A stretch of 11,202 bases of DNA from contig JAQCNG010000017.1 in the NCBI GenBank assembly GCA_028275145.1, positions 1 through 11,202 on the forward strand, read 5' to 3'. The notes beneath the pieces were generated by a model, which worked only from the letters and a program-made list of their open reading frames with translations, was not told the origin of the DNA and ran no database searches. Positions within the stretch are counted from its first letter, which is position 1. Each line of letters starts with the position of its first letter. This DNA is from Halovenus sp. (GTDB lineage: Archaea; Halobacteriota; Halobacteria; Halobacteriales; Haloarculaceae). The translations under genes and the position numbers were made by a program. This document shows, piece by piece, positions 1 through 5,013 of this stretch.

Positions 1-156
1 CTCACGAAGGCCGACGCCGACACGCAGGGCGGTGCGGCCATCTCTATCGCACACGTCACCGGCAAGCCGATCCTGTTTCTTGGCACCGGCCAGGACTACG
101 ACGACATCGAACGGTTCGACCCCGAGCGCATCGTCGACACGCTCATCGGAGAGTGA
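1..156 (+). CDS. ftsY: Signal recognition particle receptor FtsY, C-terminal end (partial)
   Basis: These are the last 51 codons of FtsY, the SRP receptor GTPase that docks SRP-ribosome complexes at the membrane for co-translational insertion and secretion. The fragment opens with the G4 guanine-specificity motif TKAD (residues 2-5 of the fragment). It continues into the G5/closing-loop region, with GGAAIS, then [11 protein letters not shown], and the acidic DDIERFDPE segment that is characteristic of the SRP GTPases, FtsY in particular. The stop is at 154-156. The rest of the GTPase domain and the N-terminal helical domain lie upstream of the window. The end pattern matches FtsY better than its paralogue Ffh, which would carry a Met-rich M domain after the GTPase domain; here the protein stops instead. 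Identification is by motif recall only. Confidence 0.92.
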   Translation, partial: LTKADADTQGGAAISIAHVTGKPILFLGTGQDYDDIERFDPERIVDTLIGE

Positions 157-164
157 GCTGTCCG

Positions 165-202
165 GTCGGCTATCCGACACTCTCGTCGGGAGGAGAGCCG
201 AC
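165..202 (+). other. Inverted repeat downstream of ftsY, possible 3'-end hairpin
   Basis: GTCGGCT at 165-171 is the exact reverse complement of AGCCGAC at 196-202. Shorter pairings nest inside it (CCGAC 174-178 with GTCGG 185-189). It starts 8 bp after the ftsY stop codon and could form an RNA hairpin at the 3' end of the transcript. No T-tract follows it, and haloarchaeal termination relies mainly on oligo-T, so a terminator role is only a guess. Confidence 0.25.
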
Positions 203-269
203 ACCCGACCGCTCTCGTGTGGTGAGCCACCCTCGGTCGGACGTGCTGTTCACTAGCGTTCAGACAGTG

Positions 270-277
270 TTTAGTAC
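270..277 (+). promoter_or_regulatory. TATA-like box upstream of the receiver gene
   Basis: TTTAGTAC lies about 26 nt before the ATG at 299 and about 84 nt before the receiver ATG at 357. With usual archaeal spacing, transcription would start near 298-299, leaving a leader of roughly 58 nt before the receiver gene. The call rests on sequence resemblance and spacing only. Confidence 0.4.
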
Positions 278-298
278 CGGGAGCATCAACAGTAGACA

Positions 299-364
299 AT
301 GATTGATTGTTGTATCGCCTATCCTGAGAGGAAACGCCAGCTGGGGGGGAGAGAGGATGGGTGA
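299..364 (+). CDS. Possible leaderless upstream ORF (21 aa) overlapping the receiver start
   Basis: An ATG at 299 lies just where transcription from the 270-277 TATA-like box should begin. It opens a 21-codon frame ending in TGA at 362-364. The frame runs +1 relative to the receiver gene and overlaps its first 8 nt (357-364), so ribosomes ending here would stop on top of the receiver start codon. The deduced peptide has two adjacent Cys near its start and a basic middle, and resembles nothing I recognise. It may be a translated regulatory leader peptide coupled to the downstream gene, or simply a chance frame in the 5' leader. No composition evidence favours coding. Confidence 0.25.
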   Translation: MIDCCIAYPERKRQLGGREDG

Positions 365-725
365 TAACATACTGATTGCGGAGGACGACCCGGACCTGCG
401 GCCGTTGCTCGCGCAGACGTTCGAGGCCGAGGGGTTCGACGTCACCACCTTCGAGGACGGGGAGGGGCTACTGCGGCATCTGGACGCGGACGGTCGGCCG
501 GACTGTATCCTGCTCGACCTGATGATGCCGAGGGTCAGTGGACTGGGGGTGCTGGCGGAGCGCTCCGGTGACGAGGCGTTCGCGTCGATTCCGGTTGTCG
601 TGCTGACCGGCCGGGACGACAGCGAGGCCGTCGAGACGGCACTGGAGCGGGGTGCCGACGACTACGTGACCAAGCCGTTTGGTCCGGCGGACCTGGTGAG
701 TCAGGTGCGAGAACAACTGGACTGA
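357..725 (+). CDS. Stand-alone response regulator receiver (CheY-like) protein
   Basis: This 122-residue protein is a single receiver (REC) domain with no attached output domain. The acidic pocket is D10-D11, in the motif IAEDDPD. The phosphoacceptor is D54, in LLDLMMP. The switch Thr is T84, in VVLTGRDD, and the conserved Lys is K106, in TKPFG. Full length matches one REC fold, so it probably receives phosphate from a histidine kinase encoded elsewhere and signals by protein-protein contact. ATG 357 is chosen because the domain begins directly after it and a GGAG at 348-351 sits 5 nt upstream. The in-frame TTG at 303 would add 18 residues unrelated to the fold. The Shine-Dalgarno and leader differ from the mostly leaderless neighbours and suggest reinitiation after the upstream ORF. 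No kinase gene is nearby, so the pathway is unknown. Confidence 0.9.
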   Translation: MGDNILIAEDDPDLRPLLAQTFEAEGFDVTTFEDGEGLLRHLDADGRPDCILLDLMMPRVSGLGVLAERSGDEAFASIPVVVLTGRDDSEAVETALERGADDYVTKPFGPADLVSQVREQLD

Positions 726-767
726 ACTCCGGCGGCATCGTCACGGGAGCGGACAGTTCCGGCCCGG

Positions 768-2180
768 TCACCGTCGTATCGTGGGGTCGAGATACCGCGC
801 TAGCTGTGTTCCGAACGGCTCGGCGAGCTGGCCCAGTTCCGCGCCCACGAGCAGGTCGTACTCCCCGGCGAGCGAGCGCTCGATTGCCGCCCCGAGCGCA
901 ACATCGAGCAGGGCGTCACTCTCGAGAAACGCCCGGGCGGTGGTGAACTGCCGTTCCCGCTCGACGACGTAGCGGTTCCCCTCGAGGAACGGTCCGTAGG
1001 CGTCGTCGCCGGCGTAGCTCTCGACGAACGACCGGGCGTGGTCGCCGACGTCCGCCGGCGGCCCCTCGTGACGCTCGACGCGCGGGCGCTCCGAGACGGC
1101 CAGTTCGAACAGGAGCACCACGGCTCTGCCCTCCGTGCCGTCTGTCTCGCCGGAGTCGGGGCGTTGGACCTCGGACCCGTGGGGCTGTGCGAGGGCGTCG
1201 CTGCGGAACACGTCGAAGCCCCGGCGGTCGAGTTCGCCCGCGATGCCCGAGAGAGACCGCCGGAGCTGGGGCCAGAGCTGGTCGTCGACGACGTTCGGCA
1301 CGGTCAGACGGAGCGCCACCGGTGTGGTTCCGCGGTCCGCGAACCGCTCGCGAACGCGCTCGTCGTCGACCGGGTCGCGCTCGGGCCGGTCGAACAGCGT
1401 CTCACGGGGGTCGGTGAGCAGGTCACGCGCGAAGTGCTGGACCCGCGCGAGGTTGGCCGTCGAGAGCACCGCGGCCACGTTGCGCCCGGGGTCGGTCGGG
1501 TCGATAACGACGAGCGCGTCGTCGAAGGTTTCGGTCCCGTGGTCGCGGGGGTCGAGTCGGACCGGGGGGTGCCAGTCGGCGGCGGCCGCGAGGAGTTCCC
1601 GGAAGCCACCGTACTCCAGAACGAGCAGTTCGGTCAGGTAACCCGAAAAGCCCCGCGTGCGGAGGTCGCTGCCGTAGACGCCGATGCCGGTGAGAAACTG
1701 CTTCGCGACGCGCACGTCGCTCGCCCGCTCCCGGTCGAGGCGGTCACGGACGTAGCGCGTGTGGAACGGGGTCCGGTCGACGGCTGACCGGATCTCAGTC
1801 GCGTCGTCGAGCGCGTAGCAGGGGACCACGTCGACCCCGAACCCGTCGAGTTCGCCGACGACGTAGGGGTGTTCGGCGTACTCCTCGCGGCCATCGACGA
1901 CGGCGTGACCGACCGTCAGCCCGTACTCCCGGAGTTGTTCGCGGTCGAGGTCCGGCGGCAGACGGACGAACAGGTCCACGTCGCGCTCGCCGGCCAGCCA
2001 CGTCTCGCGGGCGGTCGACCCGGCGAGGACGACGTCGGCCTCAACCGGCAGGTCCGCAACCGCCGCCTCCGCGCGGGCGGTCAACTCCTCGACCACCGAC
2101 TCCAGTCTGGCCCGCTCGTCGTCGTCGGGTTCGACGCGCTCGCGCACCCGCTCGACGACAGTATCCACCTCGTCGCTCAT
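768..2180 (-). CDS. cca: CCA tRNA nucleotidyltransferase (archaeal class I CCA-adding enzyme)
   Basis: This 470-residue protein should add C, C and A to the 3' ends of tRNA precursors without a nucleic acid template. It begins with a helical segment and then the polymerase-beta-like nucleotidyltransferase core. The core has AGSTARETWLAGERDVDLF at residues 53-71 (GS at 54-55, metal-binding D67 and D69) and a third carboxylate, D117, in GVDVVPCY. AEHPYV, then SAVDRTPFH and a RGFSGYL segment follow, as in the Archaeoglobus class I enzyme, and the length fits the archaeal family. I chose ATG 2180 because homology begins there and GGGGAG lies just upstream; the frame stays open to 2420 but that part runs antisense through the tRNA gene. 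It is divergent from tRNA-Asn, whose gene lacks CCA and so needs this activity. It ends 42 bp from the convergent receiver gene. Confidence 0.95.
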   Translation of the reverse strand: MSDEVDTVVERVRERVEPDDDERARLESVVEELTARAEAAVADLPVEADVVLAGSTARETWLAGERDVDLFVRLPPDLDREQLREYGLTVGHAVVDGREEYAEHPYVVGELDGFGVDVVPCYALDDATEIRSAVDRTPFHTRYVRDRLDRERASDVRVAKQFLTGIGVYGSDLRTRGFSGYLTELLVLEYGGFRELLAAAADWHPPVRLDPRDHGTETFDDALVVIDPTDPGRNVAAVLSTANLARVQHFARDLLTDPRETLFDRPERDPVDDERVRERFADRGTTPVALRLTVPNVVDDQLWPQLRRSLSGIAGELDRRGFDVFRSDALAQPHGSEVQRPDSGETDGTEGRAVVLLFELAVSERPRVERHEGPPADVGDHARSFVESYAGDDAYGPFLEGNRYVVERERQFTTARAFLESDALLDVALGAAIERSLAGEYDLLVGAELGQLAEPFGTQLARYLDPTIRR

Positions 2181-2274
2181 TCGCTCCCCGATAACCGGTA
2201 GACGGACGAAAGCGTATCGGTGTGGGGTCGAACCCCTCGACCACCGGACGGGAGACGTCCCGAAACGAAACGCC

Positions 2275-2282
2275 TTTGAAAA
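2275..2282 (+). promoter_or_regulatory. TATA-like box of the tRNA-Asn gene
   Basis: TTTGAAAA, preceded by a purine-rich CGAAACG that could act as a BRE, is centred about 29 nt before the mature tRNA 5' end. Transcription would then start a few bases upstream of 2307. This is the AT-richest patch of the cca/tRNA divergent region. Confidence 0.55.
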
Positions 2283-2306
2283 GGTTGCCACTACAGAGAT
2301 ATGCGT

Positions 2307-2379
2307 GCCGCCGTAGCTCAGTTGGTAGAGCACCACGCTGTTAACGTGGTTGTCCCAGGTTCGAGTCCTGGCGGTGGCG
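2307..2379 (+). tRNA. tRNA-Asn (anticodon GUU)
   Basis: A full cloverleaf can be drawn. The acceptor stem is GCCGCCG (2307-2313) with CGGTGGC (2372-2378), including one G-U pair. The D stem is GCTC/GAGC (2316-2319 and 2328-2331) with an AGTTGGTA loop. The anticodon stem is CCACG/CGTGG (2333-2337 and 2345-2349) with loop CTGTTAA. The T stem is CCAGG/CCTGG (2355-2359 and 2367-2371) with loop TTCGAGT. The anticodon GTT at 2340-2342 reads AAC/AAU (Asn). The discriminator is G2379. No CCA is encoded, as is usual in haloarchaea, and there is no intron. The adjacent divergent gene encodes the enzyme that adds CCA. Confidence 0.97.
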
Positions 2380-2404
2380 TGGGTTCTTCGAGGGTTCAGA
2401 CCGC

Positions 2405-2418
2405 AGTCCGGCGGTGGC
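2405..2418 (+). repeat. Short imperfect copy of the tRNA-Asn 3' end
   Basis: AGTCCGGCGGTGGC at 2405-2418 matches AGTCCTGGCGGTGGC at 2364-2378 of the tRNA (T-arm and acceptor end) apart from one missing T. The copy lies 26 nt beyond the tRNA gene. Such copies can remain where an element integrated at a tRNA 3' end, so this may be a decayed attachment site. At 14 nt in GC-rich DNA it could also be chance. Confidence 0.35.
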
Positions 2419-2469
2419 ACCGCTGGTCACACAGACTCCAGAACTCCGCGTGGCATCTCGTTTCATACG

Positions 2470-2568
2470 GTCGTTCGTGATTGTTTTTCTGGCCACGCCA
2501 CAGATAGGTCTGTCAGGGCGGGATACACGCAATTTGTGTCACAAAGGCGCTAAAGAATCACGAACGAC
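2470..2568. mobile_element. 99-bp segment bounded by terminal inverted repeats (MITE-like or IS remnant)
   Basis: GTCGTTCGTGATT at 2470-2482 is the perfect reverse complement of AATCACGAACGAC at 2556-2568. Allowing one mismatch, the arms extend inward to 17 bp (2470-2486 and 2552-2568). The 65-bp interior is relatively AT-rich for this window. It holds two small palindromes: ACAGA/TCTGT at 2500-2513 and TTTGTG-T-CACAAA at 2533-2545. There is no ORF of note and no clear target-site duplication. The right end touches the point where recognisable aldehyde dehydrogenase sequence begins. A non-autonomous miniature element or the collapsed ends of an insertion sequence would explain this. I cannot assign an IS family. 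The left arm also contains TTTTT at 2484-2488, which might terminate the tRNA transcript. Confidence 0.5.
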
Positions 2569-2886
2569 ATGACAATCGCCCGTGAGGATATCTTCGGGCC
2601 GGTGCTGTCAGTCATCGAGGTGGAGAGCGAGGAGGAGGCGCTCGCGGTGGCGAACGACTCGCCGTACGGGTTGCTCGCGTCGGTCTGGACACAGGATATC
2701 GACCGCGCTCACCGGCTGGCACGCCGTCTGGAGTACGGGATGGTCACGGTCAACGAGACGCCGAACACCTTCCCGCAGACCCCCTTCGGCGGCGTCAAAC
2801 AGAGCGGCACCGGCCGCGAGCAGGGCCGCCAGGCCGTCGAGGAGTACACCCGCGTCAAGAACGTCACCGTCAACGTCGACGGCTGA
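2569..2886 (+). pseudogene. Aldehyde dehydrogenase, C-terminal remnant (5'-truncated)
   Basis: The 105 codons match the C-terminal fifth of an NAD(P)-dependent aldehyde dehydrogenase. Residues 1-20 carry IAREDIFGPVLSV, with the EIFGP-type motif read here as DIFGP. NDSPYGLLASVWT follows, then NTFPQTPFGGVKQSGTGRE near residues 65-82, and a normal C-terminal strand ending VNVDG. Full-length enzymes have roughly 480-510 residues. The Rossmann NAD-binding part, the catalytic Cys and the general-base Glu are all missing, so the fragment cannot be an active dehydrogenase. Recognisable homology starts at, or up to three codons before (T-N-D), the ATG, exactly where the inverted-repeat segment ends. 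Upstream in frame there is a stop at 2551-2553. The remaining frame is undamaged, which suggests a fairly recent truncation. A domesticated small protein is possible but nothing supports it. Confidence 0.85.
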
Positions 2887-2932
2887 GACCGGCAGCCAGG
2901 TCCCGGGTCGACGCCGGGCGAACCCCTCCGGA

Positions 2933-2938
2933 TTTATC
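2933..2938 (+). promoter_or_regulatory. TATA-like box of the EthD-HD operon
   Basis: TTTATC is centred about 28 nt upstream of the ATG at 2963, the spacing of leaderless haloarchaeal transcripts. No convincing Shine-Dalgarno sequence precedes that ATG. The box lies 46 bp after the stop of the aldehyde dehydrogenase remnant, so the operon has its own promoter despite the truncation upstream. Confidence 0.6.
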
Positions 2939-2962
2939 TGCCGAGGGTGAGAACTCGGGGGT

Positions 2963-3676
2963 ATGTACAAGCAGATTGTCCTGCTCACGCGCGCGGACGG
3001 GATGAGTCACGAGGAGTTTGTGGAGTACTGGCGGGAGACACACGCGCCGAAGGCCGAGGCGCTTCCGGGTGTGTGCAAGTACAGCATCGTACTGCCCACG
3101 GACCCGGCACACGCCGAGTTCGACGGGCTGGCAGAGCTGTACTTCGAGGACCTGGAGCAGTTGTACGGGACGTTCGGGAGCAGGGGCGACCACGAGCCGA
3201 ACTTCGACCGGGCGGAGGTTGTGGCCGTGAACGAGGACGTGACGAACTTCGCGGACCCGGGGGCGCTGACCCGCTTTGTCGGCGAGGAGCAACTCCAGCG
3301 CGACGACGTCGACGGGACAGACGGCCTGTACAAACACTCCGCCTTTCTCGTCCGGCAGGACGGGATGAGCCACGCGGAGTTTGTCGAGTACTGGCAGACC
3401 AACCACACCCCCATCGCCCGCGAGATAGCGGGTGTCGTCCGGTACGCGACGGTGTTGCCGGCAGCGCCCGAACACGCCGCCTTCGACGGGGTGGCGGAGC
3501 TGTACTTCGAGGACCTGGATGCGCTCCACGACGCGCTGGGCGGGGAGGGCTCGCGTGACTACGACCCCGAACGGGGGATGGCAAAGAGGGCCCGCGAGGA
3601 CGTGGACAGCTTCCTGGCTATCGACCGGCGACCGCGGCTCATCGGCCGCGAGCACGTCCGGGTGGACGAGGGCTGA
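2963..3676 (+). CDS. Tandem EthD-domain protein (two dimeric alpha-beta barrel units)
   Basis: The 237-residue protein consists of two copies of an EthD-like ferredoxin-fold domain with a period of about 121 residues. Copy 1 has YKQIVLL at the start, GMSHEEFVEYW at 13-23, H27 in ETHAPKAEALPG, and FDGLAELYFEDL at 53-64. Copy 2 repeats these as KHSAFLV near 124-130, GMSHAEFVEYW at 134-144, H148 in TNHTPIAREIAG, and FDGVAELYFEDL at 174-185. EthD domains are usually about 100 residues and form dimers, so the fusion probably folds as an internal pseudo-dimer. The family is named after a protein needed for bacterial ethyl tert-butyl ether degradation, but its chemistry is poorly defined. Some relatives are monooxygenase- or cyclase-like. 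ATG 2963 fits the leaderless promoter. The HD-domain gene starts 3 nt after its stop, so the two are probably co-transcribed. The substrate is unknown. Confidence 0.88.
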   Translation: MYKQIVLLTRADGMSHEEFVEYWRETHAPKAEALPGVCKYSIVLPTDPAHAEFDGLAELYFEDLEQLYGTFGSRGDHEPNFDRAEVVAVNEDVTNFADPGALTRFVGEEQLQRDDVDGTDGLYKHSAFLVRQDGMSHAEFVEYWQTNHTPIAREIAGVVRYATVLPAAPEHAAFDGVAELYFEDLDALHDALGGEGSRDYDPERGMAKRAREDVDSFLAIDRRPRLIGREHVRVDEG

Positions 3677-3679
3677 CCC

Positions 3680-4264
3680 GTGCCCGACCACGAACACCAG
3701 GTCCGCGAGGCGCTGCCCGAACTCGATGGAATCGAGGACACGGAGCTCCGGGAGCAGGTCGTCGAGGCGTGGGAACTGGGACTCCAGCGCGGTGGCTGGG
3801 CGCACATCGAGGATATCCCCTACGCATGGAATATCCAGGAGGTTTCGAACGTGGAGCACGTCCGTGGGGTCGCGCGCATCGCCCGCGAGACTGCGCGCGA
3901 GCAACGGGCGTTCCACGGCGCGGACCCCGACGAGGATGTGGTTGTCGCTGCAGCCCTGCTGCACGACGTCGGGAAGTGCTACGAGTACGTCGACGTCGTC
4001 GACGCGGACCTGGTGGACCCGGACCCCGAGTACGCGAGCGAGGAGATTCCGCACTCGCTGTCGGGGTACGCCCTGGCCCACGAGGTGGGCTGTCCGCTGG
4101 CCGTCCAGCGGGCGATTCCCCACTACATCGGGGAGATTCCGACCCGGACACTGGAGGCCGAACTGGTCGAGAGTGCGAACTCCGCCTCCTCGAACGCGAT
4201 CACGCAGGCGACGATGGGTATCTCCCTGCAGGAGTGGGTCGACGAGTACTCACAGACCTCCTGA
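3680..4264 (+). CDS. HD-domain protein, probable metal-dependent phosphohydrolase or relative
   Basis: The 194-residue protein starts with GTG, 3 nt after the stop of the EthD gene, with GAGG about 8 nt before it, so it is read as the second gene of that operon. The HD signature is visible: H60 in NVEHVRGVARIA, H95-D96 in ALLHDVGK, and later His residues H125, H134 and H148 in a helical region. HD-superfamily enzymes use H...HD...D to hold metal and hydrolyse phosphomono- or diesters, often of nucleotides. The last ligand is normally an Asp in an A-D motif. Here the best-placed segment reads ESANSAS, with N167 where Asp would be expected, so the metal site may be altered. This alignment is by eye. 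The N-terminal 50 residues, including WAHIEDIPYAWN, are not part of the core. Cytoplasmic; substrate unknown. Confidence 0.85.
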   Translation: MPDHEHQVREALPELDGIEDTELREQVVEAWELGLQRGGWAHIEDIPYAWNIQEVSNVEHVRGVARIARETAREQRAFHGADPDEDVVVAAALLHDVGKCYEYVDVVDADLVDPDPEYASEEIPHSLSGYALAHEVGCPLAVQRAIPHYIGEIPTRTLEAELVESANSASSNAITQATMGISLQEWVDEYSQTS

Positions 4265-4324
4265 CGCCGTGTGGAGAGCAGAGAGGACGGGTCTGTGGGG
4301 AACGCGGGTCGGTTGGGGGTATGG

Positions 4325-4330
4325 TTATGT
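4325..4330 (+). promoter_or_regulatory. TATA-like box of the amphi-Trp/DUF1508 gene
   Basis: TTATGT is centred about 28 nt before the ATG at 4355 and supports that start over the in-frame GTG at 4271. It implies a leaderless transcript. Confidence 0.5.
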
Positions 4331-4354
4331 GGGTTCCCTTCGAACACAGACTGT

Positions 4355-5005
4355 ATGCCAGAGGAGACCATTCACGAGTCCGAGGAGACACGGAGCCGTC
4401 GCGGAATCGCGACCTTTCTGCGCCGAATCACCCGGCGACTGCGCCGCGGCGAACCCGTTCCCGTCAACGACGAGGGGACCGTCGCGGTCGACCCACCGGC
4501 GGAGACAGAGCTAGAGGTGGAGATAGAGCGCGGGGACGGTTCGCTCAGCCTCGAAATCGAACTGGAGTGGCCCGAGGAGGAGGGCGCTGTCGACACGGAC
4601 GCCCGCGAGAGCAAGGCCACCTTCGAGGTGTACGAGGACAACGCGGGGGAGCACCGCTGGCGACTCCGTCACGACAACGGCAACATCATCGCCGACTCCG
4701 GTGAGGGCTACGCCTCGAAGGCGAACGCCGAGCAGGGGTTGGGGAGTGTCAGGAAAAACGCCCCGGGCGCGGCGGTGGCCGACCAGTCGGTAGACGAGAC
4801 AATCGAGGCCGAGGAGGGCGGGAGCAAGGCCACCTTCGAACTGTTCCAGGATGCGGCCGAGCGGTGGCGCTGGCGACTCCGTCACGACAACGGCAACATC
4901 ATCGCCGACTCCGGCGGGGGGTACGCCGCCAAGCAGGGTGCGAGAAACGGACTCCAGAGTGTGAAGACGAACGCACCCGGGGCCGAGGTCGAACACGAGT
5001 CGTAG
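4355..5005 (+). CDS. Amphi-Trp domain fused to two DUF1508 (UPF0339/YegP-like) domains
   Basis: This 216-residue acidic protein has three parts. Residues 1-73 match the haloarchaeal amphi-Trp domain: ESEETRSRRGIATFLRRI, then VDPPAETELEVEIERG, ending ELEW. Residues 86-143 and 157-213 are two DUF1508 units, each with SKATFE at the start, RWRLRHDNGNIIADSG in the middle, and a KNAPGA or TNAPGA end. DUF1508 proteins are small beta-rich folds, often seen as tandem repeats in YegP of E. coli, and are suspected stress-related or binding proteins without a defined reaction. ATG 4355 is preferred to the GTG at 4271 because the amphi-Trp domain starts there and a TATA-like box lies 28 nt upstream. The 28 added residues would match no domain. 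The two DUF1508 copies share a 47-bp identical stretch. The stop lies 8 bp from the convergent glycosyltransferase stop. Confidence 0.88.
   Translation: MPEETIHESEETRSRRGIATFLRRITRRLRRGEPVPVNDEGTVAVDPPAETELEVEIERGDGSLSLEIELEWPEEEGAVDTDARESKATFEVYEDNAGEHRWRLRHDNGNIIADSGEGYASKANAEQGLGSVRKNAPGAAVADQSVDETIEAEEGGSKATFELFQDAAERWRWRLRHDNGNIIADSGGGYAAKQGARNGLQSVKTNAPGAEVEHES
4655..4914 (+). repeat. Pair of identical 47-bp direct repeats inside the DUF1508 gene
   Basis: Bases 4655-4701 and 4868-4914 are identical over 47 bp, offset by 213 bp (71 codons), which is the period of the two DUF1508 domains. Flanking parts of the domains have diverged, apart from a second short match (GCAAGGCCACCTTCGA near 4612 and 4824). 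Identity through synonymous positions suggests recent duplication or gene conversion of the domain core. Confidence 0.9.
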
Positions 5006-5013
5006 TCCCGGCG

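Noticed and set aside
303..356. An 18-codon N-terminal extension of the receiver protein from a TTG at 303
   Set aside because: The receiver fold starts directly after ATG 357, which has a Shine-Dalgarno sequence at 348-351. The extension matches nothing in the family.
1038..1787. A 249-codon open frame on the plus strand inside the cca gene
   Set aside because: It is antisense to a clearly conserved enzyme. Long antisense frames are expected in GC-rich haloarchaeal DNA, and its product has no recognisable motif.
2181..2420. An 80-codon N-terminal extension of the CCA-adding enzyme
   Set aside because: It would run antisense through the tRNA-Asn gene, and family homology begins at ATG 2180.
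2870..4123. A 417-codon open frame on the minus strand opposite the EthD and HD genes
   Set aside because: It is antisense to two motif-bearing genes. Its product is a mirror of their codon pattern (many Val, Leu, Arg and His) and resembles no protein.
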